64,000 bases of DNA from B33-G16 sp964611035 (GTDB lineage: Bacteria; Desulfobacterota; DSM-4660; Desulfatiglandales; B25-G16), in NCBI GenBank assembly GCA_964611035.1, contig CAZSWT010000001.1, positions 65,697 through 129,696 on the forward strand, given 5' to 3'. The notes below the pieces were generated by a model. The model searched no databases, was not told where the DNA came from, and saw only the letters and a list, made by a program, of their open reading frames with translations. The position numbers were made by a program, and so were the translations under genes. Of the stretch, positions 8,462 to 17,791 are shown piece by piece. Positions within the stretch are counted from its first letter, which is position 1. Each line of letters begins with the position of its first letter.

Positions 8462-11020
8462 ATGAATACGCCTCGAGGAAAAACTCTTTATCCTTATGTA
8501 CTTGATCATAAACCGGGATTCTTTCTCAACTGGTTTCTCTATAGACTCTTTAAAAGAGTAAGCCTTAGTGAAAGCATGAAAGAAGACCTGAAGCAGATGC
8601 ACAGGGAAGGTACAGTAGTCTATGCAATCAAGTATAGGGGACAGTTGGATTACCTTCTCTACCATTATAATTTCCGCAGAAAACGTTTACCGTATCCCAC
8701 AATAGCCTTTGACCTCAATATTTCTATGTATTTACCTTTTACCCGCTTCGTAAAAGTCATTGTCTCTCAACTTTCCTTCCTGCTTAAGCACGGTCGTCTT
8801 CCAAGCCCGTATCATTCAGGGTTTTATGAAAAGGCTATTCAACAGGGTACTACGTCTCTTATCTTTCTTGTTGACCCAAAGGGCTTTATCAGACAATTTA
8901 TTCATGCAGAAAAAAACCATCTGCAATTCCTCCTGGAGACACAAAAAAATATGGATCGTCCCATTTATATCGTTCCACAACTCGTCCTCTATAAAAAGAC
9001 GCCTGAAAGGGACTATTCAAGCCTCACTGACATATTTTTTGGGTTTAAAGACCACCCTGGCGTAATAAGAAAAATTGTCCTTTTTTTCAGGCACAATCGC
9101 CGTGCCTTTATCGACTTTGGTCGTCCCCTGGATCTAAAGGCCTATTTAGAAAACCAACCACCCACCAGACCTTTCCATGATATGGCTGTAGAAATGAAGC
9201 AGATGCTTATCAACAGCATCGACAAACAGAAAAGGGTAATTCTAGGCCCGATCATGAAATCCAGACAGCAGATCAAGGAATTGGTCCTTACTGACGAAAG
9301 GGTCAACAAGGAAATCAATATATTGGCCTCTGACAATGAAAAAAGGCTCAAGCAACTTAAAAAAGAGGCTGGAGAATATTTTGAAGAGATCGCTGCAGAC
9401 TATAACATGACCTATATACAGGCTTTTATTACAGCATTAAATTGGTTCTGGAAAAAGATCTTTGAAGGGGTAGATGTGGATATGGATGGCCTTGCACGAG
9501 TGAGGGAATGGGCTCGAAAAGGAACACTGATTTATGTTCCTTCCCATAAAAGCCACATCGATTACCTTATCCTCAATTATATACTTTATAATTATCATAT
9601 GCATACCCCCAGGATTACTGCTGGAAAAAATATGGCCTTTTGGCCGATGGGACAAATTTTTAGAAAATGCGGTGCCTTTTTCATCCGTCGCTCTTTCAAG
9701 GGTGAAAAACTTTATTCAGAGGTATTTCAAAGGTATATTAAATCACTTCTTGAAGAAGGGCATCCCATTGAATTCTTTATTGAAGGTGGCCGAAGCCGAA
9801 ACGGCAAATTGATACTTCCCAAAACTGGCTTCCTCTCAATCCTGCTTCGTGCCTATCGTGAAGGATTTTGTAAAGATCTGATATTTGTTCCCGCTTCTAT
9901 AATTTATGATCGAATCATGGAGGAAAAATCCTATCATGAAGAGATTGGGGGAGGTCTGAAAAAGAAAGAAAATTTCATGCAGATCATAAAAGCGAGACGG
10001 TTTCTAAAAAGAAAATATGGAAAGATTTATATTCGATTCAGTCATCCTTTTTCGTTGAATGAGTATCTGTCTCAAATAGATTCATCAGTAAAAAATGCTC
10101 CCCGTGCTCTGGCCTTTCATTTAGTTCAGTCAATAAATGCTATCTCTCTCGTAACACCTCTTTCGCTGATCGCTACTGCCATTTTAGCCAATCATCAGAG
10201 GGGATTCCATCTTTCAGAACTGGCTGAAACGGTAGACATTCTTTTGAGATTTATAAAAAGGTACGACGTCCCTACTGCATCTACCCTCGTAGATTCATCA
10301 AAAACAATAGAGGAAACACTATCACTGCTAATCAACCAGAGGGTTGTCGATTTTCTGGAAGATGCAACAGGAGAGGAGGAAACTTTTTACTACGTAGATG
10401 AAGATAAAAAAATAAAGCTTGAATATTTTAAAAACAATACCATCCATTTTTTCATCCCCCACTCATTCATCGCTATATCACTCTTAACTGGTGCTGAAGA
10501 GGAAAAAGATCTCAAATCAATCATTTCCGACTATGCCTTTTTGAAAAATCTTTTTAAAAACGAGTTCGTCTTTGATGAGACTGAGAGTCTCCAAGAAAAA
10601 GTCATCTCTTTAACAGAATATTTTCTGGATTCTACCTTTTTATCCCGATCTAAGGGGAATGGGGGATACAAAATAACAAAGCTCGGTTTTAATAAATTAC
10701 CTATCTGGGCCGCTCTTGCCAAAACATTCCTTGAATCATATTGGATTGCTGCCAAATCGATGAGCCAACAAAAGAATAAAGATGGTAAAATAGAAGACCT
10801 TTTAAAAAATATGAATTACCTTGGAAAACGATTTCATAAACTAGGAGTTATTGATCATATCGGCGCCCTCTCCGAACTCAATTTTAAAAACGCCATAAGC
10901 TTTATTAATAGTGATATTATGAAACTTCCGGTAGATTCAAAAGAAGATAGTCCATATGCCTTTGAAAGGCTCCCCCAACTCAGCCAGAGACTATACAAGT
11001 TATCTCACTACAGATCATAG
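8462..11020 (+). CDS. plsB: Glycerol-3-phosphate acyltransferase, PlsB type
   Basis: An 852-residue protein close to the usual PlsB length (~800-830). It transfers an acyl chain to sn-glycerol-3-phosphate, the first step of phospholipid synthesis, at the inner face of the membrane. The acyltransferase blocks are visible: block I SHKSHID near residue 360 (H-x4-D) and block III FFIEGGRSRNGK near 438, preceded by FIRRSFKG. The N-terminal ~300 residues look like a degenerate acyltransferase-like half, as in other PlsB proteins. Monocistronic with its own promoter. Confidence 0.92.
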   Translation: MNTPRGKTLYPYVLDHKPGFFLNWFLYRLFKRVSLSESMKEDLKQMHREGTVVYAIKYRGQLDYLLYHYNFRRKRLPYPTIAFDLNISMYLPFTRFVKVIVSQLSFLLKHGRLPSPYHSGFYEKAIQQGTTSLIFLVDPKGFIRQFIHAEKNHLQFLLETQKNMDRPIYIVPQLVLYKKTPERDYSSLTDIFFGFKDHPGVIRKIVLFFRHNRRAFIDFGRPLDLKAYLENQPPTRPFHDMAVEMKQMLINSIDKQKRVILGPIMKSRQQIKELVLTDERVNKEINILASDNEKRLKQLKKEAGEYFEEIAADYNMTYIQAFITALNWFWKKIFEGVDVDMDGLARVREWARKGTLIYVPSHKSHIDYLILNYILYNYHMHTPRITAGKNMAFWPMGQIFRKCGAFFIRRSFKGEKLYSEVFQRYIKSLLEEGHPIEFFIEGGRSRNGKLILPKTGFLSILLRAYREGFCKDLIFVPASIIYDRIMEEKSYHEEIGGGLKKKENFMQIIKARRFLKRKYGKIYIRFSHPFSLNEYLSQIDSSVKNAPRALAFHLVQSINAISLVTPLSLIATAILANHQRGFHLSELAETVDILLRFIKRYDVPTASTLVDSSKTIEETLSLLINQRVVDFLEDATGEEETFYYVDEDKKIKLEYFKNNTIHFFIPHSFIAISLLTGAEEEKDLKSIISDYAFLKNLFKNEFVFDETESLQEKVISLTEYFLDSTFLSRSKGNGGYKITKLGFNKLPIWAALAKTFLESYWIAAKSMSQQKNKDGKIEDLLKNMNYLGKRFHKLGVIDHIGALSELNFKNAISFINSDIMKLPVDSKEDSPYAFERLPQLSQRLYKLSHYRS

Positions 11021-11154
11021 AGTGCATTTAATTCACTATACTTATTACCCTCCTCTTCCTTTGAACTCCCATTCAAAGTCAACTGCCATCCTCAAATGAA
11101 AATGAATTCTTCCTCACTCTCTTTATCTGGTGTCCTCCTTTTCTTACAATTTCC

Positions 11155-11447
11155 GTAACATTTTAGCCCTTTGAAATTACCTGGTGAATGAGCATGGGGA
11201 TGTCTTTTTTTACCATGCCCTCACAAAGACGAGACGGTAGGCCGCTTCAAACCAGTTCACACGGACAAAGTTCCTAGAAGACAATGACGAGTTGCTCGTG
11301 CACATGGTTTTGAAGCGGCACGCTGAGGCTCCCTGTTAGAGGGCATGATGTAAAAAAAGACATCCCCATGCTCATGCGTCTCATCAAGGATACCTCTGTG
11401 GCCTTGAGTAAAGGCCAGGGGGAGTTTTCAAAGAGCTAAAATGTTGC
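11155..11447. repeat. ~290-bp foldback element, copy 1
   Basis: Begins GTAACATTTTAGCCCTTTG and ends CAAAGAGCTAAAATGTTGC, so the ends are inverted repeats. The inner arms also pair: GAGCATGGGGATGTC with GACATCCCCATGCTC, CATGCCCTC with GAGGGCATG, and the CGCTTCAAA-type arm with its complement, up to ACGAG-TTG-CTCGT at the tip. Copy 2 at 17831 is nearly the same over its full length. No open frame. Confidence 0.92.
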
Positions 11448-11489
11448 AACTCTCCACATTCTTCACGAGCAAGAACTCGTCAATTTTTA

Positions 11490-11518
11490 TTGACAAATAT
11501 AGTTTTCTATTTTAAATA
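11490..11518 (+). promoter_or_regulatory. Promoter of the cooT leader
   Basis: TTGACA 11490-11495 and TAAATA 11513-11518 with a 17-bp spacer. A transcript from about 11525 would contain the hairpins at 11568-11622 before reaching the CooT-family gene. Confidence 0.5.
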
Positions 11519-11565
11519 AATCCTACAAGCGTTAGCAAGAAGCTACAAAAAGGTAGACGAACTAA

Positions 11566-11622
11566 AAAAAGCCAGAAAGGCTTATAAAAAATATTCATAT
11601 CCCTTTCTGGTTGTCTTTTTTT
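11566..11622 (+). terminator. Terminator or attenuator upstream of the CooT-family gene
   Basis: CCAGAAAGG (11572-11580) pairs with CCTTTCTGG (11602-11610), followed by TTGTC and seven T. The same first arm can instead form the small hairpin AAGCC-AGAAA-GGCTT, so the two folds exclude each other. This fits an attenuator, or simply a bidirectional terminator. Confidence 0.5.
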
Positions 11623-11670
11623 AAAATTGTTTCATCGTGACTTTTATTCCAATTACAAGGAGGCAGAGAA

Positions 11671-11859
11671 ATGTGTGAGGCAAATGCATATCTCATAAAA
11701 GATGGGGAAGAAAAACTCATTATGGAAAACGTAGACACCTTAAGACCTGAGAACAATGGTATATATCTTCAGGATATCTTTGGTGGACAGCGCACAATTA
11801 AAGCAAGAATCAAAGAGATGAATCTTGTTGATCACAGAATTTTACTTGAAGAAGAATAA
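11671..11859 (+). CDS. CooT-family nickel-binding protein
   Basis: A 62-residue protein matching the CooT family: the start MCEANAYL keeps Cys2, which binds Ni(II) in the characterised CooT dimer. The rest is a small beta-rich fold (VDTLRPENNGIYLQDIFG, then RIKEMNLVDHRILLEE). CooT proteins serve nickel insertion into carbon monoxide dehydrogenase or similar enzymes, though no CODH gene lies in this window. AAGGAGG is 8-9 nt before ATG 11671. The next gene is a His-rich small protein, which strengthens a metal-handling role. Confidence 0.85.
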   Translation: MCEANAYLIKDGEEKLIMENVDTLRPENNGIYLQDIFGGQRTIKARIKEMNLVDHRILLEEE

Positions 11860-11946
11860 ATTCTGCTACATTCACAACTTCGGGCAACGCCCTATGGACG
11901 ATTTGACAGGATAAATGATTAAAATAATTATAAGCGAGAGTCTGCA

Positions 11947-12198
11947 ATGAATCACCATCATCACCATGAAGATACACACATAGAAGATTATGATTCGTTA
12001 TCAGGAAAGGAAAAACTGGCCAAACTTTTCCAATATTGGATTAAGCACAATGAAGATCATGCGAAAACCTACCTTGAATGGTCAAAGAAGGCAGATATAG
12101 AGGGCTTAAAGGACGTGGTTAGTTGTCTTGAAAAAGCATCCGAGTTAACTATGTCTATTAACAAGCTATTCAACGAGGTTATGAAAAAGATTTTTTAG
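11947..12198 (+). CDS. Small His-rich helical protein, likely metal-binding
   Basis: An 83-residue protein with MNHHHHHED at its N-terminus, followed by an amphipathic helical domain (KLFQYWIKHNEDHAKTYLEW and a C-terminal helix to residue 83). The helical part resembles the small DUF8180-type domain (from memory, unverified), which often occurs with His tails in anaerobes and methanogens. It lies 87 bp after the CooT-family gene on the same strand; a shared role in nickel storage or delivery is inferred from that and the His cluster. No close ribosome site is evident (GCGAGAG near 11933). Confidence 0.7.
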   Translation: MNHHHHHEDTHIEDYDSLSGKEKLAKLFQYWIKHNEDHAKTYLEWSKKADIEGLKDVVSCLEKASELTMSINKLFNEVMKKIF

Positions 12199-12443
12199 TC
12201 TTGTTAGCTCAGCTGTAATTTATTTTCACGGCCTTTTTACCGAAAAAGATCTTTACCCCCATCACCCGGCTCTCATTTCTCATCCTAATATTTAATAAAT
12301 CCTAATAATGTAAACGCTATTAAAAAACCAAAGGCACCATTGATAAAAAATTTTAATTGCTTATATTAACAAATATGATAGTTATATATGATTTTAATAT
12401 TATTACTATCTTTCTCAGATAGCGTGGCAGTTCATTAAATGCA

Positions 12444-13352
12444 ATGAGAAAACTTATACATTTTTTTATCGAATACATAAGGGCAGAAAAGGGATATTCA
12501 AGGCACACAATCAGGAACTACGAAAGCGATTTAAGACAATTTAGCAAATTTGTTGTAACTAAAAAAGGTATCAAAAAAGGTGATCCAGGAATTGACCTCA
12601 TAGACTATAAACTGATCAGATCATATTTGGGAGAACTCTTTGATACATGCAAGCGAACCACAATAGCCAGGAAACTTTCGACATTAAAATCGTTTTTTAG
12701 CTATCTTGAATTGAGAGGACTTACACCCTTCAATCCTGCGGTAGATATAACTACCCCCAAACAAGAAAAGCGTATTCCCGCGTATCTGCCGATAGATGAT
12801 ATGTTCGCCTTGCTTGAGCAACCTGACAAGGAAAAAGAGCTGGGGCTCAGAGATCTGGCTATTTTAGAGCTACTTTATTCATGTGGTCTCAGGGTCAGTG
12901 AACTTGTCACCTTAGACATAGAAAAGTTAGATCTTGCTTCTCGTCTTGTGAGGGTATCAGGCAAAGGTGGAAAAGAAAGGCTCCTGCCAGTGGGAAGAAA
13001 GGCTATTGTTGTGATCAAAGAATATCTTGAAAATACAGAGAAGGCAAGAAAAAAGGCCGGATTCAGTAAAACCCATGGGCCTCTTTTTCTTAATTACAGA
13101 GGAGGGAGGCTTTCTGCCAGAAGTGTAGATAGATTGGTCAAAAGATATTCAAGGGAATGCGGAATATCGATGGAAATCAGCCCCCACTCAATTCGCCATA
13201 CATTTGCAACCCATCTCTTGGATGGCGGTGCAGATTTAAGATCAATCCAGGAACTATTAGGTCATGTCAACCTTTCAACTACTCAAAAATATACCCATGT
13301 GAGTATAGATAAGTTAATGGAGGTTTATGATAAATCTCACCCAAGAAGCTAA
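12444..13352 (+). CDS. xerC: Tyrosine recombinase XerC
   Basis: A 302-residue site-specific recombinase that resolves chromosome dimers with XerD at dif. It has an N-terminal SAM-like core-binding domain (residues ~1-90) and a catalytic domain with the full R-K-H-R-H-Y set: Arg in SCGLRVSEL, Lys in SGKGGKERLLP, His/Arg in HSIRHTFATHLL, His in LLGHVNLSTT and Tyr in TQKYTHV. Assigned to XerC because it precedes hslV-hslU, as in many bacteria; the partner XerD is at 37435. Start ATG 12444. It is the first gene of the xerC-hslVU-arg run. Confidence 0.92.
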   Translation: MRKLIHFFIEYIRAEKGYSRHTIRNYESDLRQFSKFVVTKKGIKKGDPGIDLIDYKLIRSYLGELFDTCKRTTIARKLSTLKSFFSYLELRGLTPFNPAVDITTPKQEKRIPAYLPIDDMFALLEQPDKEKELGLRDLAILELLYSCGLRVSELVTLDIEKLDLASRLVRVSGKGGKERLLPVGRKAIVVIKEYLENTEKARKKAGFSKTHGPLFLNYRGGRLSARSVDRLVKRYSRECGISMEISPHSIRHTFATHLLDGGADLRSIQELLGHVNLSTTQKYTHVSIDKLMEVYDKSHPRS

Positions 13353-13427
13353 AGAGGAAAAATGCCTGGAGTGCTTAAGTATTATTCCATCACTCCAGCA
13401 TTCCTTCCTTACCAAGGAGGTTATCTA

Positions 13428-14012
13428 TTGGAATTAGGACTTGAAAAAAGATACGGGTCAAACCAAAAGAAGATCAGGGGAACCACAATCCTGTCTGTCA
13501 GGAAAGATGGGCAGGGGGTTATGGCAGCAGATGGGCAGGTAACCCTGGAAAACACAATTATGAAAAAAAAGGCTAAAAAGCTTAGGTTTATGTATAATGA
13601 TCAGGTACTTGTAGGTTTTGCCGGGGCAACAGCAGATGCCTTTGCTCTTTTTGAAAGACTGGAGGCAAAGCTGGAAAAATACAACGGAAACCTATCTAGA
13701 GCCGCTGTAGAGTTAGCCAAAGATTGGAGAACAGATAAAATCCTTCGTAGATTAGAGGCGCTGCTCCTTACGATGGACAAGGAACATACCCTGATATTAT
13801 CGGGTAATGGAGATGTGATTGAACCGGATGAAGAATTAGCAGCTATTGGTTCTGGAGGCCCATATGCCTTAGCTGCCGCCAGGGCTCTTATAGCTCACTC
13901 CGATTTAAATGCCAAATCTATAGCCATAGAATCAATGAAAATCGCGGCCTCCATCTGTATATATACCAATGAAGAGTTTGAGGTAAAACTTCTGCCCAAT
14001 CAAAAGGCATAA
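13428..14012 (+). CDS. hslV: ATP-dependent protease subunit HslV (TTG start)
   Basis: The proteolytic subunit of the HslUV complex. The mature N-terminus TTILSVRKDG supplies the catalytic threonine, followed by MAADGQVTL. An ATG at 13362 would add ~40 residues upstream, but AAGGAGG at 13414-13420 stands 7 nt before an in-frame TTG at 13428, giving 194 residues with an 18-residue extension before the first Thr. The usual form has only a few residues there and totals ~175-180. The sodium-binding and substrate-pocket region GSGGPYALAAARAL is normal. It follows xerC closely and precedes hslU by ~95 bp. Confidence 0.9.
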   Translation: MELGLEKRYGSNQKKIRGTTILSVRKDGQGVMAADGQVTLENTIMKKKAKKLRFMYNDQVLVGFAGATADAFALFERLEAKLEKYNGNLSRAAVELAKDWRTDKILRRLEALLLTMDKEHTLILSGNGDVIEPDEELAAIGSGGPYALAAARALIAHSDLNAKSIAIESMKIAASICIYTNEEFEVKLLPNQKA

Positions 14013-14106
14013 GAGAAAAATCAGTAGGCAGTATTGCAGTAGGCAACAAAGAAATTTTTACCGACTACTGCTTACTTCTTAACTTAGGAATTTTAATGGA
14101 GACCTA

Positions 14107-15510
14107 ATGGAAAAGACCGATGAGATAGAAGAAGAGATAAGGCCCTTAACACCAAAAGAAATTGTCTTAGAGCTGGATAAATATATTGTTGGCCAAGACA
14201 ATGCAAAACGCTCTGTGGCTATAGCCCTCAGAAATAGATGGCGCAGGCAACAGGTTCCTAAAGAGTTGAGAGATGAAATAGCCCCCAAAAATATAATCAT
14301 GATAGGCCCTACAGGTGTTGGAAAGACTGAGATAGCAAGACGCCTTGCCCGGTTAGCTAACTCACCATTTTTAAAGATAGAGGCATCAAAATTCACAGAG
14401 GTTGGATATGTGGGCAGAGATGTAGAGAGCATGATCAGGGATATAACAGAGCTTGCTGTGAATATGGCCAAGCAAGAGGAACAGGAAAAGGTAAAAACCA
14501 AGGCAATTGATCTTGCAGAAGATAAACTTCTGGATATCCTCCTTCCTAAACCAAAAAAAGAAATAGAGAAAGATACCGATGAAAAAAGAGAGGGGATGCT
14601 TGAGGTAGTTAAAATCGAACCTGCTAATTCTGACTCTACCAGGGAAAAACTGAGGCGTCTCTTAAGGAAAGGTAAGCTCGATGAAAGGTACGTGGAACTA
14701 GAGATAAGCGATAAGTCTTTCCCCCTTGTGGAGATATTCTCCGGTGCTGGATTAGAAGAAATGGATATTAATGTAAAGGAGATTTTCGGACAAATTCTTC
14801 CTTCTAAAAGCAAAAAAAGGAAGGTAAAGGTAAAAGAAGCTATCGGGATATTAACACAGCAAGAATCACAGAGGCTGATTGACATCGATAAGGTTGTTGA
14901 AAAGGCTATTCACAGGACAGAACAAAATGGGATAATTTTCTTAGACGAACTGGACAAGATAGTGGGAAGCGATTCAACATCTGGCCCTGATGTATCACGG
15001 GAGGGAGTGCAAAGAGATCTTCTCCCTATTGTGGAAGGATCAACAGTCCTTACAAAATACGGAATGGTAAAGAGCGATCATATTTTATTCATCGCATCCG
15101 GGGCCTTTCACGGAAGCAAACCTTCTGACCTTTTGCCTGAGCTTCAGGGTCGTTTTCCTATACGAGTAGAGCTCAACTCCCTTACCCAAGAGGATTTCGT
15201 AAGGATATTAACGGAGCCGCAAAATGCTCTAATAATTCAATATGAGGCCCTATTAGCTACTGAAGGAGTTACGCTGCACTTTGTTGAATCAGCCATAGCC
15301 CAGATAGCAAAAATGGCCTATCAGGCTAATGAGACAATGGAAAATATAGGTGCACGACGTTTACATACAGTGATGGAAGCACTTTTGGATGATATTTCTT
15401 TTAATGCATCAGACATGAAAGAAAAAGAAATAACAATTGATAGAGATTATGTGAGTGATAAGCTAAGCGAAATACTGGAAGATATAAATCTAAGTAAATA
15501 TATTCTTTAA
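14107..15510 (+). CDS. hslU: HslUV ATPase subunit HslU
   Basis: A 467-residue AAA+ unfoldase that feeds proteins into HslV. Walker A GPTGVGKT at ~67-74, pore loop GYVG at ~100-103, the I-domain insertion from ~125 to 240, Walker B IIFLDELDKI, and the sensor Arg region GARRLHTVME. The C-terminus ends NLSKYIL, matching the conserved tail that docks into HslV and opens its site. GGAG lies 6 nt before ATG 14107. Length is normal (443-470). Confidence 0.96.
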   Translation: MEKTDEIEEEIRPLTPKEIVLELDKYIVGQDNAKRSVAIALRNRWRRQQVPKELRDEIAPKNIIMIGPTGVGKTEIARRLARLANSPFLKIEASKFTEVGYVGRDVESMIRDITELAVNMAKQEEQEKVKTKAIDLAEDKLLDILLPKPKKEIEKDTDEKREGMLEVVKIEPANSDSTREKLRRLLRKGKLDERYVELEISDKSFPLVEIFSGAGLEEMDINVKEIFGQILPSKSKKRKVKVKEAIGILTQQESQRLIDIDKVVEKAIHRTEQNGIIFLDELDKIVGSDSTSGPDVSREGVQRDLLPIVEGSTVLTKYGMVKSDHILFIASGAFHGSKPSDLLPELQGRFPIRVELNSLTQEDFVRILTEPQNALIIQYEALLATEGVTLHFVESAIAQIAKMAYQANETMENIGARRLHTVMEALLDDISFNASDMKEKEITIDRDYVSDKLSEILEDINLSKYIL

Positions 15511-15589
15511 AGTGTCTAAAGTTATAAGTGCCCGCCTACCTCGCAAGCGAGAGCAGTTAGGGCAACCTAAAGTTAACCCAACAAACACA

Positions 15590-16498
15590 ATGAACCCCAT
15601 AAATACTGGTTTAGACAGGGCAAAGATCCTTATTGAGGCCTTGCCATATATACAAAAATTTAATAACCAGACAATCGTCGTCAAATATGGCGGCCATGCC
15701 ATGGTTGATTCCAGGTTAAAAAAGGATTTTGCCTTAGATATCATCCTTATGAAATACGTTAGCCTTAATCCAGTAATAGTACATGGTGGTGGCCCTCAAA
15801 TAGGAAAAATCTTGAGTGAAATGTCCATACAATCGAATTTTGTCAATGGCCACAGGGTTACTGATGAAAAAACGATGGATGTAGTTGAGATGGTTCTTGC
15901 TGGGAAGGTAAATAAAGAGATTGTTGCCACAATAAATCAACATGGTGGACAGGCAGTTGGCCTGTCAGGTAAAGATGGCCATCTTATTACTGCCAAAAAG
16001 CTTCGGTTTCTACCAAATTCTGATAAGAAAATGGATAAACCTGATAACCCTCCAGAGATAATAGATATCGGATTAGTAGGTGAGGTTGTCTCTGTTAATA
16101 ACCGAATAATAAAAAGCCTCATAGCCAACCAATTTATCCCTGTGATTGCACCTGTTGGAGTGGGCAAAGACAATGAGACATACAACATCAATGCTGATCT
16201 TGTAGCTGGTCATATTGCCTCATCCCTTGAGGCTCGAAAGCTCATACTTTTAACTGATGTCGAGGGTGTTCTTGACAGAGATGGCAATCTTGTGAGCAGT
16301 ATCACAGCAGATGATGCGAAAAAAATGATAACTCGTGGAGTTGTTAAGCAAGGAATGATACCAAAACTCCAATGCTGCCTTGATGCACTAAAAGGAGGTG
16401 TAGAAAAGGTCCATATTATTGATGGCAGGAAGGAGCATGCCCTACTTTTAGAGATATTTACAAATGAAGGAGTAGGAACAGAGATAGTTCTTGATTAA
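15590..16498 (+). CDS. argB: Acetylglutamate kinase ArgB
   Basis: Phosphorylates N-acetyl-L-glutamate in arginine synthesis. Start set at ATG 15590 (MNPINTGLDRAKIL), giving 302 residues, the usual size; the frame runs open back to GTG 15512, but the added 26 residues are encoded in repeat-word DNA and look untypical. Motifs: VVKYGGHAM (phosphate/ATP loop), VHGGGPQIG, and VEGVLDRDGN near the C-terminal nucleotide site. The N-terminal helix needed for arginine-sensitive hexamers is present in outline (KILIEALPYIQKF), so feedback inhibition is possible. Confidence 0.94.
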   Translation: MNPINTGLDRAKILIEALPYIQKFNNQTIVVKYGGHAMVDSRLKKDFALDIILMKYVSLNPVIVHGGGPQIGKILSEMSIQSNFVNGHRVTDEKTMDVVEMVLAGKVNKEIVATINQHGGQAVGLSGKDGHLITAKKLRFLPNSDKKMDKPDNPPEIIDIGLVGEVVSVNNRIIKSLIANQFIPVIAPVGVGKDNETYNINADLVAGHIASSLEARKLILLTDVEGVLDRDGNLVSSITADDAKKMITRGVVKQGMIPKLQCCLDALKGGVEKVHIIDGRKEHALLLEIFTNEGVGTEIVLD

Positions 16499-16499
16499 T

Positions 16500-16550
16500 A
16501 AGTGTCTAAAGTGTCTAAATTTTAAAAGTGCCTAAAGTTAATAAATCATT
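16500..16550. repeat. Short tandem AAGTGNCTAA words
   Basis: The argB-argD gap holds three copies of AAGTGTCTAAA/AAGTGCCTAAA-type words. The same word is found upstream of argB (15510) and in a longer array at 50424-50500. Confidence 0.7.
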
Positions 16551-16597
16551 ATGAATCCTTCCATAATTTTAGCTCACTTTAAACTATAGATATAATC

Positions 16598-17791
16598 ATG
16601 ATTTCTAACACCATATCCAAAGCAGATACATTCATGTTCAACACATACAAGCGCTTACCCATCACTCTGGTAAAAGGTGATGGATGCCGGGTATGGGATG
16701 AGAAAGGTAATGAATACATCGATTTTGTTGGTGGAATAGCTGTCTGTGCTCTTGGACATAGCTCACCCATAGTGAGCAAAGCCCTGTATGAACAGTCTAC
16801 AAAACTTGTACATGTTTCTAACCTATTTTATACACAGCCTCAGACAGAACTTGCCCAGATATTGGTAGAGAATTCTTTTGCAGACAGGGTGTTTTTCTGT
16901 AACAGTGGGGCCGAGGCTAACGAGGCAGCCATAAAATTAGCCAGGCGTTATTCAAAAGAAAAATCTGGGCCTGAGAGATATGCTATCATAACCATGGAAA
17001 ATTCATTCCATGGTCGGACAATGGCCACACTTTCAGCTACAGGTCAAGAAAAGATCAGAATAGGCTTTGAGCCCTTCCTTGAAGATTTTAGATATGTACC
17101 CTTTAATAATCTGGATAACCTGAATGCTGCTATAGATAGATCTGTGTGTGCTGTAATGTTAGAACCAATACAGGGTGAAGGAGGTGTTGTTGTTCCTGAC
17201 CGTGATTACCTAAAAGGTGTCAAAGAAATCTGTAAAAAGCACGAGCTTCTCTTAATATTAGACGAGGTGCAGGCTGGTATGGGAAGAACAGGAAGGCTCT
17301 TTTCCTACCAACATTTTGGAATAATACCTGATATCATGACCCTTGCCAAGGCCTTAGGTAACGGTCTTCCTATCGGCGCTATGCTGGCAACAGAGGAATT
17401 AGCGGATGCCTTTGGCCCAGGGAGTCATGCGACAACGTTCGGAGGAACACCCCTGATTACTGCAGGTGCCCTGGCTGTTGTCAAAAGCCTTTTGAATGAT
17501 GGCTGGATCGAAAATGCCAGAACGATGGGGGACTATTTTAAAAATCAGCTCACTTATCTTCAACAAAAATATAGTATTATAAAAGATATCAGGGGTTTAG
17601 GCCTTATACTTGGAGTATTGCTTGATAGAGATGGAGCTGATATTGTCAATGCCTGCATGAAAAAAGGGTTTTTAATAAACTGTGTCCAGGGAAAAATTCT
17701 CAGGTTTGTGCCTCCTTTAATCATATCAAAAAATGAGATTGATCTATTAATCAACTGCCTGGATGAAATATTTAAGGGAATAAAGATATAA
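16598..17791 (+). CDS. argD: Acetylornithine aminotransferase ArgD
   Basis: A 397-residue class III PLP aminotransferase converting N-acetylglutamate semialdehyde to N-acetylornithine. Seen: FCNSGAEANEAAIKLAR (PLP phosphate site), SFHGRT, LDEVQAGMGRTG, and the Schiff-base lysine in TLAKALGNGLPIGA. The C-terminal domain is complete. Its stop at 17789-17791 overlaps what looks like a ruined argF start. Normally argF and argG would follow; instead a foldback repeat lies 40 bp downstream. Confidence 0.95.
   Translation: MISNTISKADTFMFNTYKRLPITLVKGDGCRVWDEKGNEYIDFVGGIAVCALGHSSPIVSKALYEQSTKLVHVSNLFYTQPQTELAQILVENSFADRVFFCNSGAEANEAAIKLARRYSKEKSGPERYAIITMENSFHGRTMATLSATGQEKIRIGFEPFLEDFRYVPFNNLDNLNAAIDRSVCAVMLEPIQGEGGVVVPDRDYLKGVKEICKKHELLLILDEVQAGMGRTGRLFSYQHFGIIPDIMTLAKALGNGLPIGAMLATEELADAFGPGSHATTFGGTPLITAGALAVVKSLLNDGWIENARTMGDYFKNQLTYLQQKYSIIKDIRGLGLILGVLLDRDGADIVNACMKKGFLINCVQGKILRFVPPLIISKNEIDLLINCLDEIFKGIKI

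Noticed and set aside
12444..13352. Phage or island integrase
   Set aside because: Size, motif set and linkage to hslVU fit housekeeping XerC.
14079..14885. 268-codon open frame antisense to hslU
   Set aside because: Ser/Phe/Leu-rich shadow of the hslU coding frame with no ribosome site; hslU itself is beyond doubt.
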